Notes: generated by a model from the sequence alone, not told the origin. Shown: positions 43,208 to 52,561, numbered from the stretch's first letter. The stretch is DNA of 64,000 nucleotides from Streptomyces paludis (GCF_003344965.1 NZ_CP031194.1:2976001-3040000); one strand, 5' to 3'. Program-made: numbers and translations.

Positions 43208-43846
43208 ATGGCCCTTCCCGTCCCGCCCCCGCGCGCCGCTCCCGAAGGCGGTCCCGCGCGCCAGGATTCCACCGGGCGCGCTGGTGGCGCCGGGTGCGCC
43301 GGCCGGGATCTCGCGCGGTGGTACGAGGAGGGGCTCGGCTGGCCGACCGCGGCGGGGCCGCCGGTCGCGCTGCTCACCGGGGTGCGGTTCGACGCGCTGG
43401 AGCTGCCGGCCGACGCGGGCGCCGCGCTGCTGCGGCGGATCGGCCCGACGGGTCCCGTGGCGCTCCACGGGGACCGGATGCGGCTGCTGGTGGCCGTGGG
43501 CGGCGCGGACGAGCTGCCGGGGCTGCTCGACTGGCTGGAGTGGGGCGGTATCACCCTGGGGCTGACCGCGCTCGGCGCGGGCGGGCGCATGACCGCTCCC
43601 GTGCCCCCGCGCTGGGGGGCCGCCACCGCGCAGGGGGCCGCCGTGTGGCTGCGACCCCCCGTGCCCGGGCGCGAGAGGGAATCGGCGCTGCCGGCGTTCG
43701 TACCGTTCGGACAGCGCGGGGGCAGCGGTGGGGGTGCCCCCGATCTCGTACGCCTCGTGGGCGCGGCGGCGTTGGAGTGCCACCGGGCCCGGTTGCTGCG
43801 CAGAAATACGTTTCGTACGAATACTCAGCCGTTGGCCTTCTCGTAG
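43208..43846 (+). CDS. Conserved hypothetical protein, DNA primase/polymerase N-terminal-like
   Basis: 212 residues. A tail rich in Pro/Ala/Gly precedes a domain starting RDLARWYEEGLGWPTA. It continues LLTGVRFDALELPADAG, GPVALHGDRMRLLVAVGG and LPGLLDWLEWGG. I associate this pattern with actinobacterial proteins annotated as primase/polymerase N-terminal-like. Catalytic metal-binding residues of a true PrimPol are not evident, so it may be non-enzymatic. The ATG was chosen inside a longer unconserved frame. Its last 22 nt overlap the end of lsr2 on the other strand. Confidence 0.65.
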   Translation: MALPVPPPRAAPEGGPARQDSTGRAGGAGCAGRDLARWYEEGLGWPTAAGPPVALLTGVRFDALELPADAGAALLRRIGPTGPVALHGDRMRLLVAVGGADELPGLLDWLEWGGITLGLTALGAGGRMTAPVPPRWGAATAQGAAVWLRPPVPGRERESALPAFVPFGQRGGSGGGAPDLVRLVGAAALECHRARLLRRNTFRTNTQPLAFS

Positions 43847-44160
43847 GCTTCACGGATCTCGGCGGGAACACGGCCGCGGTCGTTGACGTTGTAGCCGTTC
43901 TCCTTCGCCCACTTGCGGATTTCCGCGGTGTCCTTGTTGCCACCGGCCGCTACCCGGCCCTTGCCGCGGGTGCCCGCACTCCGGCCACCGGTACGCCGGC
44001 CGCCCTTGGTGTACGGATCGAGGAGACCCCGGAGCTTGTCCGCATTCGCGGTAGTGAGGTCGATCTCGTAGGTCTTGCCGTCGAGCGCGAACGTGACGGT
44101 CTCGTCCGCCTCGCCGCCGTCGAGGTCATCGACAAGAAGGACCTGAACCTTCTGTGCCAC
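43825..44160 (-). CDS. lsr2: Lsr2 nucleoid-associated xenogeneic silencer
   Basis: 111 residues. The N-terminal dimerisation domain is AQKVQVLLVDDLDGGEADETV, then TFALDGKTYEIDL. A Gly/Arg/Lys-rich linker follows. The C-terminal DNA-binding domain contains IRKWAKENGYNVN and the AT-hook-like RGR loop (NDRGRVPAEI). Lsr2 binds AT-rich DNA and silences specialised metabolite clusters in Streptomyces. The GTG start (not the ATG further up) follows AAAGGAAA and begins the conserved AQKV. It follows argA by 155 nt on the same strand. Confidence 0.96.
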   Translation of the reverse strand: MAQKVQVLLVDDLDGGEADETVTFALDGKTYEIDLTTANADKLRGLLDPYTKGGRRTGGRSAGTRGKGRVAAGGNKDTAEIRKWAKENGYNVNDRGRVPAEIREAYEKANG

Positions 44161-44315
44161 CGGATTTCCTTTCATCGAAAATGCAGTACGCGGAAAGGAA
44201 ACCGCTTTTCTCAGGAAAACACAAACCCCCGGTAGAGGTTCGGTCCTGCGGACGCGCGGGAAACGTGCGCGATTCGGACATAGGGCTCTCGGCGCTCTCG
44301 ACCGTAGTCCGGCGA

Positions 44316-44855
44316 TCACAGGTGCAGAAGCATCCGGCTGTTGCCCAAGGTGTTCGGCTTCACCCGTTCGAGACCGAGGAACTCGGCAACACCCTCGTCA
44401 TAGGAACGGAGCAGCTCTCTGTAGACATCTCCGTCGACCGGTGTCTCACCGATCTCGGTGAAGCCGTGCTTCGTGAAGAACTCGACTTCGAAGGTCAGGC
44501 AGAATACGCGGCGCACTCCCAGCCAGCGGGCCGTCTCCAGCAGCTTGTCCAGAAGAAGATGTCCGGCGCCCGCCCCCCTGGCCGCGGGATCCACGGCGAG
44601 TGTGCGCACTTCCGCGAGGTCTTCCCACATCACGTGCAAGGCGCCGCAGCCGATGACAGTAGCGTCGTCGTCGCGTTCCGCTACCCAGAACTCCTGGATG
44701 TCCTCGTAAAGGGTCACCGGTGCTTTGTCGAGCAGGATGCCTTCACTCACGTAAGGGTCGACAAGGCGGCGGACCGCGGGTACATCCCTGGTCCTGGCCC
44801 GCCGGACGGTGAGGGCATTTGCCGCGGGATTGGGAGGCGGAAGGGCTGAGGACAT
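44316..44855 (-). CDS. argA: Amino-acid N-acetyltransferase, short actinobacterial ArgA type
   Basis: 179 residues of GNAT fold. Acetyl-CoA binding is seen in VRTLAVDPAARGAGAGHLLL, with CLTFEVEFFTKHGFTEIGE typical of N-acetylglutamate synthase-like enzymes. The short stand-alone form matches Mycobacterium ArgA (Rv2747). It would acetylate glutamate at the start of arginine synthesis. The protein ends in a conserved stretch VKPNTLGNSRMLLHL. It lies 9 nt downstream of the BlaI-type regulator on the same strand, so they are probably co-transcribed. Confidence 0.82.
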   Translation of the reverse strand: MSSALPPPNPAANALTVRRARTRDVPAVRRLVDPYVSEGILLDKAPVTLYEDIQEFWVAERDDDATVIGCGALHVMWEDLAEVRTLAVDPAARGAGAGHLLLDKLLETARWLGVRRVFCLTFEVEFFTKHGFTEIGETPVDGDVYRELLRSYDEGVAEFLGLERVKPNTLGNSRMLLHL

Positions 44856-44864
44856 GGCTGGACG

Positions 44865-45344
44865 CTATCGCCCCGTCCCGGTCGGATCGTCGGCGCCCTC
44901 GACCGGCTGTTCGGATGCCGCTTCGGCGGGGGCTTGCGCGGATGTCCCGCCGTCTTCGGAGTCATCGGCGTCGTCTTCCGGCCGGTCGGCGCGGACCATA
45001 CGGACCGCGTCCACCAGTGAGGTGCGCTGCTCCGGTGACATCATGCCGAAGAAGGCGACGAGCGCGGCGGCCGGATTGTCACTCTTCGACCAGGCTTCGT
45101 TCATCAGCGCGGCCGCGTAGGCGGCGCGGGTGGAGACCGCCGTATATCGATAGGCGCGGCCGTCCACTTCCCGGCGCACCCAGCCCTTCTGATGGAGATT
45201 GTCCATTACGGTCATGACCGTGGTGTAGGCGATGGACCGTTCCTGTTGAAGGTCTTCCAGGACTTCCCGGACAGTGACCGGACGGTTCCATTGCCAGACA
45301 CGCGTCATGACGGCGTCTTCCAGGTCTCCCAATTGGCGGGGCAC
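44865..45344 (-). CDS. BlaI/MecI-type winged-helix repressor
   Basis: 159 residues. The N-terminal winged helix is LGDLEDAVMTRVWQWNRPVT, then VREVLEDL, IAYTTVMTVMDNLHQKGWV and RREVDGRAYRY. The next helices form the dimer domain. The last 40 residues are acidic and Pro/Ala-rich. The GTG start was chosen because the conserved PRQLGDLE begins there; a longer frame upstream is not conserved. There is no BlaR1-like sensor beside it, so the inducing pathway is unknown. A CACTAT -10 box 16 nt upstream hints at a short leader. Confidence 0.87.
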   Translation of the reverse strand: MPRQLGDLEDAVMTRVWQWNRPVTVREVLEDLQQERSIAYTTVMTVMDNLHQKGWVRREVDGRAYRYTAVSTRAAYAAALMNEAWSKSDNPAAALVAFFGMMSPEQRTSLVDAVRMVRADRPEDDADDSEDGGTSAQAPAEAASEQPVEGADDPTGTGR

Positions 45345-45390
45345 AGCGCAACCATAGTGCGAGATGTCCGAATGGCCGGTTATTGACGTA

Positions 45391-45427
45391 ACAAAAAGGA
45401 CGTACGACTGAAGGCAGTCGTACGTCC
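45391..45427 (-). terminator. Rho-independent terminator after the 62-residue membrane protein gene
   Basis: On the minus strand a 12-bp perfect stem (GGACGTACGACT and its complement) with a 6-nt loop is followed by TTTTT. A textbook intrinsic terminator. Confidence 0.9.
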
Positions 45428-45445
45428 AGGTCATACGCCCGGCCG

Positions 45446-45634
45446 TCAGACGCCGGGGGCGTCCGGGGCCGGGCCCTGCGCGCGGGCGGCTTCCGCGCGG
45501 GCGAACGCCGCGTCGACGGCGGCGTCCTCCTTGGCCTTGTTGGGACCGCCCTGGCTCTTGACGATCGTCACGACCAGGCCGGTGAAGAAGGCCGCCATCA
45601 CCACGGGCGGCAAAAGAGCGGATACGTATTCCAT
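45446..45634 (-). CDS. Small single-helix membrane protein
   Basis: 62 residues: one N-terminal membrane helix (LLPPVVMAAFFTGLVVTIV) and a charged, Ala-rich cytosolic tail with AAFARAEAARAQ. A similar short gene occupies this place in related Streptomyces as I recall. The minus-strand start MEYVSALLPP is clear and a strong terminator follows. Function unknown; the tail may form a short coiled coil. Confidence 0.75.
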   Translation of the reverse strand: MEYVSALLPPVVMAAFFTGLVVTIVKSQGGPNKAKEDAAVDAAFARAEAARAQGPAPDAPGV

Positions 45635-45648
45635 GCCGCCCAGAGTAG

Positions 45649-46305
45649 CTATCCGGCGGCGAGACGCTCCGGCGGGGGCTTCGGGCGGCGGCGCGGCGGG
45701 AAGACCTCGGACGGCTTGGGCGCGGGCGGCCGGGGCGCGGCGGGATCGCGCGGGTCGCGCGGATCGCGGGGTTCGCGCGGCACGGCCGGGCGCTGGGGCT
45801 CCTTGGGGCGGCGCGGCTCGTCGGCGGCCCGGCCGCCGGGCAGGGCGAGCAGCCGGGTGCGCGGCGCGGGGGTCATGGCGAGGGGGCGGGCGGCGGCGGT
45901 CGCGCGGCCGGCGAGGCGGGCCCGTACCGACTCCTCGGCGAGCCGCAGACAGCGGTCCAGGAGGGCCCCGGCGGTCGGGTGGCCGCGCAGGGCGCGCAGC
46001 GCGGCCAGATCGTCGGCGACGGGGACGTAACCGGCGCCCAGGGCGTCCTGGAGCAGCTCCAGATAGCCCGCGAGGGACCCGGGGAGGGCCAGGCGGTATC
46101 TCGCGAGGTCGGCCAGGAGAAAGTCGCGCAGCCGTCCGGCCTCGCGCATCGCCTCGTCCACGGACTCGGCGAGCCGCAGGCACGCCCGTACGTCGTCGTT
46201 CGGGAGCGGGGCGGGATGGAGGGCAACGGCGAGGGCACGTCGGAGCACACGCAGCTCGTCGGTGCCGAACGCCATGCCGCCGCGGGATCCGTATGGCGTG
46301 GGCAT
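45649..46305 (-). CDS. Conserved hypothetical protein with a proline/arginine-rich tail
   Basis: 218 residues. The first 130 form a helical domain (FGTDELRVLRRALAVALHP, CLRLAESVDEAMREAG, LARYRLALPGSLAGYLELLQ). The remainder is Pro/Arg/Glu-rich with repeated PRDP units. No enzymatic motif or signal peptide. It follows coaX by 99 nt on the same strand and precedes the small membrane protein by 14 nt, so it may be part of that tail-end unit. Function unknown. Confidence 0.75.
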   Translation of the reverse strand: MPTPYGSRGGMAFGTDELRVLRRALAVALHPAPLPNDDVRACLRLAESVDEAMREAGRLRDFLLADLARYRLALPGSLAGYLELLQDALGAGYVPVADDLAALRALRGHPTAGALLDRCLRLAEESVRARLAGRATAAARPLAMTPAPRTRLLALPGGRAADEPRRPKEPQRPAVPREPRDPRDPRDPAAPRPPAPKPSEVFPPRRRPKPPPERLAAG

Positions 46306-46404
46306 GCGGCGACAGTACGCGCCAAAGGGACAAAATCCTCTTAACGCCCTCTTCTGGCGCGGCCCCGGCCGCCGAACGGGGGACGGCGGCCGGGCCCGGG
46401 GTGC

Positions 46405-47202
46405 TCACATGCGGGAGACGTTGCGCTCGTACACCAGGCGCAGCCCGATCAGGGTCAGCCAGGGCTCGTGCTCGTCGATCACCGACGCCTCGCCGAGGAC
46501 CATGGGCGCCAGGCCGCCGGTCGCGATGACCGTGACGTCCTCGGGGTCGTCGGCCAGCTCCCGGGCCATCCGGGTCACCACGCCGTCGACCTGTCCGGCG
46601 AAGCCGTAGAGGATGCCCGACTGCATCGCCTCGACGGTGTTCTTGCCGATGACGCTGCGCGGCCGGGCCAGTTCGATCTTGCGGAGCTGGGCGCCCTTGA
46701 CGCCGAGCGCCTCGACGGAGATCTCGATGCCGGGGGCGATGACTCCGCCCGCGTACTCGCCGCGCGCGCTGACCGCGTCGAAGGTGGTCGCCGTACCGAA
46801 GTCCACGACGATCGCCGGGCCGCCGTACAGCTCGACGGCGGCGACGGCGTTGATGATGCGGTCCGCGCCGACCTCCTTGGGGTTGTCCATGAGGATCGGC
46901 ACACCGGTCTTGATGCCGGGCTCGACGAGGACGGCCGGGACGTCGCCGTAGTAGCGGCGGGTGACCTCGCGCAGCTCGTGCAGGACGGAGGGGACCGTCG
47001 AGCAGATGGCGATGCCCTCGATGCCGTCGCCCAGCTCGTCGCCGAGCAGCGGGTGCATGCCCATCAGGCCCTGGAGGAGGACCGCGAGTTCGTCGGCGGT
47101 GCGGCGGGCGTCGGTGGAGATGCGCCAGTGCTCGACGATCTCCTCGCCGTCGAAGAGACCGAGGACCGTATGGGTGTTGCCGACGTCGATGGTGAGCAGC
47201 AT
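46405..47202 (-). CDS. coaX: Type III pantothenate kinase
   Basis: 265 residues. The ASKHA phosphate-binding motif IDVGNTHTVLGLF begins the protein, with GADRIINAVAA and VVDFGTATTFDAV in the middle and TGGLAPM near the end. CoaX phosphorylates pantothenate, the first committed step of CoA synthesis. It is not inhibited by CoA and does not use the CoaA fold. The ATG overlaps the nadC stop by one base (TGATG). Last coupled gene of the DUF2520-panC-nadB-nadC-coaX operon. Confidence 0.95.
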   Translation of the reverse strand: MLLTIDVGNTHTVLGLFDGEEIVEHWRISTDARRTADELAVLLQGLMGMHPLLGDELGDGIEGIAICSTVPSVLHELREVTRRYYGDVPAVLVEPGIKTGVPILMDNPKEVGADRIINAVAAVELYGGPAIVVDFGTATTFDAVSARGEYAGGVIAPGIEISVEALGVKGAQLRKIELARPRSVIGKNTVEAMQSGILYGFAGQVDGVVTRMARELADDPEDVTVIATGGLAPMVLGEASVIDEHEPWLTLIGLRLVYERNVSRM

Positions 47203-48278
47203 CAGACGCCCGCCCCGGCGCTCTCCGCCGTGTCGGCCTCGCGCAGGTCGAGGCCGATGTCCAGGATCGGCGAGGAGTGCGTCAGCGCGCCGACCGCGAG
47301 ATAGTGCACGCCGGTCTCCGCGTACGCGCGCGCGTTGGCCAGCGTGAGCCGGCCGGAGGACTCCAGGACCGCGCGGTCCTGGACGATCAGCACGGCCTCG
47401 GCGGTCTGCTCCGGGGTGAAGTTGTCCAGCAGGATCAGATCGGCGCCCGCGTCGAGCACCTCGCGGACCTGGTCGAGCGTGTCGACCTCCACCTCGACGG
47501 GGACGCCGGGGAACCGGTCCCGTACGGCCTTGAAGGCAGGCGCGACGCCGCCGGCCGCGACGACGTGGTTGTCCTTGACCAGGGCCGCGTCGGAGAGCGA
47601 CATACGGTGGTTGACGCCGCCCCCGCAGCGCACCGCGTACTTCTCCAGGGCGCGCAGCCCCGGCGTGGTCTTGCGGGTGTCGCGGACCTTGGCGCCGGTG
47701 CCTTCGAGGGCGTCCGCCCACGCGCGCGTGGCGGTCGCGATGCCGGAGAGCCGGCACAGGAGGTTGAGGGCGCCGCGCTCGGCGGTCAGCAGGTCCCGGG
47801 TGCGGGTGGTGACGCTCAGCAGCTTCTGGCCGGCCTCGACGCGGTCGCCGTCCAGGACGTGCCGCTCGACCTCGAACGCCTCCGTACAGACGAGGGACAG
47901 GACGGCCTCGGCGATGTGCAGGCCGGCGACCGTACCGCCCTCGCGGGCCGTGAAGTCGCCGGTGGCGACGGCGTCCTCGGGGACGGTCGCGACGGAGGTG
48001 ATGTCCTCGCCGCCGTCGAGGTCCTCCTCGATGGCGACATGGGCGATGTCCTCGACCAGGACGGGGTCGAGCCCGCCGTCCAGGAGGAGCTGGGCGAGCG
48101 CGGGGTCGAGCCCGCACTCCAGCTCGGCGAGGCCGTCGGCGCCGTCCTCCCCGCCGCAGCCGCAGCCGTCGCCGCAGCCGCCGGACCCGGCCGCCGCGGG
48201 GGCGGAGGCGGGGGCGCCGATCTGGATGAGCGGTACGTCCACGGGCTCGGGACGCGGATTGTCTTCGTACGTGCTCAC
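47202..48278 (-). CDS. nadC: Nicotinate-nucleotide pyrophosphorylase (quinolinate phosphoribosyltransferase)
   Basis: 358 residues; the QPRTase core begins near residue 65. Key motifs are IEEDLDGGEDITS, RKTTPGLRALEKYAVRCGGG, HRMSLSDAALVKDNH and VEVEVDTLDQV. It makes nicotinate mononucleotide from quinolinate and PRPP. The N-terminal 60 residues are an extension not found in E. coli NadC and contain a Cys/Gly cluster (GGCGDGCGCGGEDG). It is the fourth gene of the cofactor operon, starting 3 nt after the nadB stop. GTG start. Confidence 0.95.
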   Translation of the reverse strand: MSTYEDNPRPEPVDVPLIQIGAPASAPAAAGSGGCGDGCGCGGEDGADGLAELECGLDPALAQLLLDGGLDPVLVEDIAHVAIEEDLDGGEDITSVATVPEDAVATGDFTAREGGTVAGLHIAEAVLSLVCTEAFEVERHVLDGDRVEAGQKLLSVTTRTRDLLTAERGALNLLCRLSGIATATRAWADALEGTGAKVRDTRKTTPGLRALEKYAVRCGGGVNHRMSLSDAALVKDNHVVAAGGVAPAFKAVRDRFPGVPVEVEVDTLDQVREVLDAGADLILLDNFTPEQTAEAVLIVQDRAVLESSGRLTLANARAYAETGVHYLAVGALTHSSPILDIGLDLREADTAESAGAGV

Positions 48279-48281
48279 GGT

Positions 48282-50066
48282 TTACGGCTCCCTGGGGGCG
48301 TCGGTGGGAAGGAGTGCGGGGTGTACGGGCGGGAAGGCGGCGGTGTCCGTACGGCGCGTCACGAGCCCGCGCCCGGGTGTCAGCCGGACCACGAGGTGGC
48401 GGCGCCAATCGGCGTCGTCGCGCTCGGGCCGGTCCTCGCGCCAGTGGCAGCCGCGGGTCTCCTCGCGCTCCAGCGCGGCGGCGACGAGCACGCGCGCGAC
48501 GCAGAGGAGATTGGTGGTCTCCCAGGAGTCGACGCCCGGCTCGGCGGCCTTGGCGTCGGGGGCCAGGGGCTCGTACGCGGCGGACTGGACGGCGTCCAGG
48601 GCGCGCGCGGCCTCCTCCAGGCTGCGGGCCGAGCGCAGGACGCTCGCGCCCCGGGACATGGCCCGCTGGATCGTGGAGCGCGCCTCGGGGACGATGAGCG
48701 GCAGCACTTCGGCGCTCGCCGCGTCCTCCGTGAGGGCGCTGGCCGCGTCCTCCGTAAGGAGGCTGTGTCCGGCCGGTCCGGGGCGCTCGGCCGCGACGAT
48801 GTCCGCCGCGATGCGCTCCGCGAAGACCAGGCCCTCCAGCAGGGAGTTGGACGCCAGCCGGTTCGCGCCGTGCACGCCCGTGCAGGCGGCCTCGCCGCAC
48901 GCGTAGAGCCCGGGGACCGTGGTCCGGCCGCGCAGGTCCGTACGGATGCCGCCGGAGGCGTAGTGGGCGGCGGGCGCCACCGGGATGGGCTCCGTGACGG
49001 GGTCGATGCCGTGCGAGCGGCAGGCCGCCAGAATCGTCGGGAAACGGTGCTCCCACATGTCGGCGCCGAAGTGCCTGGCGTCCAGATACATGTGCTCGGC
49101 GTCCCGCTCGCGCATCCTGCGCATGATCGCCTTGGCGACGATGTCGCGCGGCGCCAGCTCCGCCAGCTCGTGCTGGTCGAGCATGAACCGGATCCCGTCG
49201 GCGTCCACGAGATGCGCGCCCTCGCCCCGTACCGCCTCGGAGACCAGCGGCTGCTGGCCCTCGGAGCCCGCGCCGAGGAAGAGCACCGTCGGGTGGAACT
49301 GGACGAACTCCAGGTCGGAGACCTCCGCGCCGGCCCGCAGCGCGAGCGCCACCCCGTCCCCGGTGGAGACGGCGGGGTTGGTCGTCGCGGAGAAGACCTG
49401 GCCCATGCCGCCGGTGGCGAGGACCACGGCGGGCGCGTGGACGGCGCCGACGCCGTCGTGCTGCCCCTCGCCCATCACATGGAGGGTGACACCGCGCGTA
49501 CGGCCCTGGGCGTCCGTCAGGAGGTCCAGTACGAGCGCGTTCTCGACCGTACGGAGACCCGCCGCGCGGGCCGCCTCGACCAGGGCCCGGGAGATCTCGG
49601 CGCCGGTCGCGTCGCCGCCCGCGTGGGCTATCCGGCGGCGGTGGTGACCGCCCTCGCGGGTCAGCTGCAACTCGCCGCCGTCGGCGGTGTCGAAGTGCGC
49701 GCCGGTGTCGATCAGCCGGTGCACGGCGGCGGGGCCCTCGGTGACCAGGGTGCGTACGGCCTCCTCGTCGCAGAGTCCCGCGCCCGCGACGAGCGTGTCG
49801 GCCAGGTGCTGCTCGGGGGTGTCGCCCTCGCCGAGCGCGGCGGCGATGCCGCCCTGCGCCCAGCGCGTGGAGCCGTCGTCGAGCCTGGCCTTGGTGACGA
49901 CGACCGTACGGAGCCCGGCGGCGGCGCAGCGCAGGGCCGTGGTGAGACCGGCGACGCCCGAGCCGACGACGACCACGTCGGCGTCGATGGCCCAGCCGGG
50001 GGCGGGGGCGGACAGCCGTATTCCGGTGCCCGCTCCGCCGGCGGTGCCGGTCGCTGTTCCGGTCAT
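48282..50066 (-). CDS. nadB: L-aspartate oxidase
   Basis: 594 residues. The FAD-binding Rossmann motif [17 protein letters not shown] lies at the N-terminus, followed by [12 protein letters not shown]. The flavin/substrate region RFPTI, and [20 protein letters not shown] near the middle, are typical. It oxidises aspartate to iminoaspartate for NAD synthesis. The C-terminal helical domain contains an Ala/Ser-rich insertion ([17 protein letters not shown], a short tandem repeat) not essential to the fold. The ATG overlaps the panC stop (ATGA). nadA is not in this window. Confidence 0.96.
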   Translation of the reverse strand: MTGTATGTAGGAGTGIRLSAPAPGWAIDADVVVVGSGVAGLTTALRCAAAGLRTVVVTKARLDDGSTRWAQGGIAAALGEGDTPEQHLADTLVAGAGLCDEEAVRTLVTEGPAAVHRLIDTGAHFDTADGGELQLTREGGHHRRRIAHAGGDATGAEISRALVEAARAAGLRTVENALVLDLLTDAQGRTRGVTLHVMGEGQHDGVGAVHAPAVVLATGGMGQVFSATTNPAVSTGDGVALALRAGAEVSDLEFVQFHPTVLFLGAGSEGQQPLVSEAVRGEGAHLVDADGIRFMLDQHELAELAPRDIVAKAIMRRMRERDAEHMYLDARHFGADMWEHRFPTILAACRSHGIDPVTEPIPVAPAAHYASGGIRTDLRGRTTVPGLYACGEAACTGVHGANRLASNSLLEGLVFAERIAADIVAAERPGPAGHSLLTEDAASALTEDAASAEVLPLIVPEARSTIQRAMSRGASVLRSARSLEEAARALDAVQSAAYEPLAPDAKAAEPGVDSWETTNLLCVARVLVAAALEREETRGCHWREDRPERDDADWRRHLVVRLTPGRGLVTRRTDTAAFPPVHPALLPTDAPREP

Positions 50067-51142
50067 GGGGTGGCTCCGAACGTGAGGGTGATGTTGTCGA
50101 TCAGCCGGGTGGTGCCGATCCGCGCGGCGACGGCGAGGACCGCCTCGCCGGTGTGGCCGTCGGGGACCTCGGTGAAGTCCCGGGGGTCGACCAGCGCCAG
50201 GTAGTCGAGGGTCAGCGGCGGTACGGACCGGGCCGCCCCGTCGAGTACGGCGCGGGCCGCGGCCCGTACGGCGTCGGCCCCGCAGGGGCGGCCGGGCGGC
50301 TCCTCGACGGCCCGGAGCCCCGCGGCGGCCACCGCGTGGGCGTCGGCCGCGAGCCGGTCCTCGCCGAGCGCGGAGAGCCCGGCGGCGCGGGCGGCCGGCG
50401 CCGGGGCGGACACGGCGCGGGCGCGCAGCGCGTGCTGGGCACCGAGGCGGTCCCGGGCGGCGAACAGGGCGCGGGAGAGGGTGAGGGCGGTGCGCCGCTC
50501 GGCCGGGGAGAGGTAGCGGTTGCGGCTGGAGCGCGCGAGGCCGTCGTCCTCCCGGACCGTCGGTACGCCGACGATCTCGACCGGGAAGTTCAGATCGCGG
50601 GCCATCCGGCGGACCAGCGCCAGCTGCTGCGCGTCCTTGCGGCCGAAGAACGTGACGTCCGCGCGCGTGAGGTGCAGCAGCTTGGCGACGACGGTGAGCA
50701 TGCCGTCGAAGTGGCCGGGGCGCGCGGCGCCTTCGAGCCGCTCGCCCATGGGCCCGGCGGCCAGGGTGACCTGGGGCGCGCCGTCGGGGTAGACCTCGGC
50801 GGCGGACGGCGCGAAGACGGCGTCCGCGCCCGCCGCGCGCGCCAGTTCGAGATCGGCGTCGAGGGTGCGCGGATAGCGGTCCAGATCCTCGCCCGCGCCG
50901 AACTGGAGCGGGTTGACGAAGACGGTGACCACGACGAAGCCGGCCGGTCCCACGCGGTCGCGCGCGGCCCGTACCAGCGCGGCGTGGCCCTCGTGGAGGG
51001 CGCCCATGGTCAGTACGGCGGCGATCTCGCCGGAGGTGGCGCGCGCCGCGTCGAGGAGACGGTCGAGGTCGGCGCGCGCGGTGACGGGTCCGGGGCCGCG
51101 GCCGTGTTCGGGTCCGGGGCTGGAGCTGGGGCCGGCGCTCAT
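50063..51142 (-). CDS. panC: Pantothenate synthetase
   Basis: 359 residues, longer than the usual 280-310. The HIGH-type motif is in [14 protein letters not shown], the pantoate site is [21 protein letters not shown], and FFGRKDAQQ is conserved. It joins pantoate and beta-alanine. The extra length is at the N-terminus (a Ser/Pro/Gly-rich 20 residues) and in an Ala-rich insert ([16 protein letters not shown]) between the conserved C-terminal elements. The ATG overlaps the DUF2520 gene stop by 4 nt (ATGA). Confidence 0.93.
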   Translation of the reverse strand: MSAGPSSSPGPEHGRGPGPVTARADLDRLLDAARATSGEIAAVLTMGALHEGHAALVRAARDRVGPAGFVVVTVFVNPLQFGAGEDLDRYPRTLDADLELARAAGADAVFAPSAAEVYPDGAPQVTLAAGPMGERLEGAARPGHFDGMLTVVAKLLHLTRADVTFFGRKDAQQLALVRRMARDLNFPVEIVGVPTVREDDGLARSSRNRYLSPAERRTALTLSRALFAARDRLGAQHALRARAVSAPAPAARAAGLSALGEDRLAADAHAVAAAGLRAVEEPPGRPCGADAVRAAARAVLDGAARSVPPLTLDYLALVDPRDFTEVPDGHTGEAVLAVAARIGTTRLIDNITLTFGATP

Positions 51143-52092
51143 CGGGTGCCCCCCGCGCCGCCTCCGCGGGCGCCCCCGAGGCTGTCCCCGCCGGCGAGCA
51201 CGCCGAGAAGATCCTCGGCCAGCTCCGGCTTGAGCAGCCCGTTCGCCAGCGCCCGGTCCGCGGTCGTCCGGGCCATCGCGAGATATCCGGCGACGGCCGC
51301 GGGCGCGTGCGCGCGCAGCTCCGCGACGTGCGCGGCGACCGTACCGGCGTCCCCGCGCGCGACGGGTCCGGTGAGCGCGGCGTCGCCGGAGCGCAGCGCG
51401 TTGTCGAGGGCGGCGCCGAGCAGCGGGCCGAGCATCCGGTCGGGGGCGGCGACGCCCGCCGTACGGAGCAGCTCCATGGCCTGGGCGACCAGGGTGACCA
51501 GGTGGTTCGCGCCGATGGCCAGGGCCGCGTGGTAGAGCGGCCGGGCCTCCTCGGCGATCCACTCCGGCTCGCCGCCCATCTCGATGACGAGGGCTTCGGC
51601 GGCCAGCCGCAGTTCGTCGGGCGCGGTGACGCCGAACGAGCAGCCCGCCAGCCGCTGGACGTCCACCGGGCTGCCGGTGAAGGTCATCGCGGGGTGCAGG
51701 GCGAGCGGCAGCGCGCCGGCGCGCCGGGCCGGGTCGAGGACCTTGACGCCGTACCGCCCCGAGGTGTGCGCGAGGAGCACTCCCGGCCGTACGGCGCCGG
51801 TCTCCGCGAGCCCCTCGACCAGTCCGGGGAGGGCGTCGTCGGGGACGGTGAGCAGCACCAGCTCGGCGCGGGCGAGCACCTCGGCGGGGGTGACCAGGGG
51901 GATGTCGGGCAGCAGCGCGGCGGCCCGCCGTACGGAGGCGTCGGAGACCCCGGAGACGGCGACGGGCCGGTGTCCCGCGAGCTTCAGCGACGCCGCGAGG
52001 GCCGGGCCGACCCGGCCCGCGCCGACGACACCGACCGTGAGCCGGGCGGGGCGGTCCCGGGGATCGAAGGGGTCCTGTGGTGGTGGATTCAC
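51139..52092 (-). CDS. Rossmann-fold DUF2520 oxidoreductase, possible PanG-type ketopantoate reductase
   Basis: About 317 residues. The N-terminal NAD(P) fold is [30 protein letters not shown] is characteristic of DUF2520 proteins. The C-terminal domain is helical ([18 protein letters not shown]). The GTG at 52092 begins the conserved [10 protein letters not shown]; a longer frame upstream is not conserved. It is the first gene of a run translationally coupled to panC. Francisella PanG, which I recall as a DUF2520-type enzyme, is a ketopantoate reductase, the enzyme just before PanC. Function here is inferred from that. Confidence 0.8.
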   Translation of the reverse strand: MNPPPQDPFDPRDRPARLTVGVVGAGRVGPALAASLKLAGHRPVAVSGVSDASVRRAAALLPDIPLVTPAEVLARAELVLLTVPDDALPGLVEGLAETGAVRPGVLLAHTSGRYGVKVLDPARRAGALPLALHPAMTFTGSPVDVQRLAGCSFGVTAPDELRLAAEALVIEMGGEPEWIAEEARPLYHAALAIGANHLVTLVAQAMELLRTAGVAAPDRMLGPLLGAALDNALRSGDAALTGPVARGDAGTVAAHVAELRAHAPAAVAGYLAMARTTADRALANGLLKPELAEDLLGVLAGGDSLGGARGGGAGGTR

Positions 52093-52260
52093 GCGGCGGG
52101 GCCTTCCGTTCCAGTCCGCAGGGGGTACCGGACGATTTCTCGCCATGCTACGCCAGCGTTTCGGGGAGCCGCCCGAGTTGTCCACAGGCTGTGGGCCACC
52201 GCCCACGGACCGCGCGGAGCGGCCCCGGGCCACCCCTCTGCCGTCGCCGCCGTCCCGTCC

Positions 52261-52461
52261 TTACGGACGGGACACAGTCAGCCGGCCGAGCAGCCGCGCC
52301 AGCCGCGCGGCGAGGGTGGCGCCGCACCCGCCGCACCTCTCGCGGTACTCGCGGATCGTACGGAACGTCTCCCGGTCGTAGCGGCCGGGCGCCGGGGGGA
52401 CGGGCTCGCCCCGGAGTGTGGCGCGGTAGCTGTCGAGCATGTGCTGCTGAATCGAGTCCAT
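52261..52461 (-). CDS. Small conserved hypothetical protein
   Basis: 66 residues from MDSIQQHMLDSYRATLRGEP. The middle has PPAPGRYDRETFRTIREY, and the C-terminus a cysteine pair RERCGGCGATLAARLARLL. The ATG was chosen over the upstream in-frame start because the N-terminal extension is low-complexity and reads like non-coding sequence. It lies between the DUF2520 gene and the divergent ArsR-like gene. A basic, amphipathic C-terminus; no known domain. Similar genes may sit here in relatives, but I cannot verify that. Confidence 0.55.
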   Translation of the reverse strand: MDSIQQHMLDSYRATLRGEPVPPAPGRYDRETFRTIREYRERCGGCGATLAARLARLLGRLTVSRP

Positions 52462-52561
52462 GGCGCACACCCTGTGCCGGGGAGCGGGCGGCGGGCGCGT
52501 CGTTTGACCGCCCCCGTCAAACGAGGGCCCGTTGTCGGTGGCGGCGGGCACCATGGGGGTT

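Noticed and set aside
46405..49056. An 883-codon minus-strand frame fused upstream of coaX
   Set aside because: The part before the coaX ATG is out of frame with nadC and nadB and is low-complexity Arg/Pro-rich; the real gene is coaX alone.
47277..50204. A 975-codon plus-strand open reading frame opposite nadB and nadC
   Set aside because: It is an antisense shadow of high-GC genes; nadB and nadC have clear family motifs on the minus strand.
52148..52468. Alternative 106-codon minus-strand frame overlapping the small hypothetical gene
   Set aside because: Arg/Pro/Gly-rich noise; the overlapping 66-residue frame has better composition and a plausible start.
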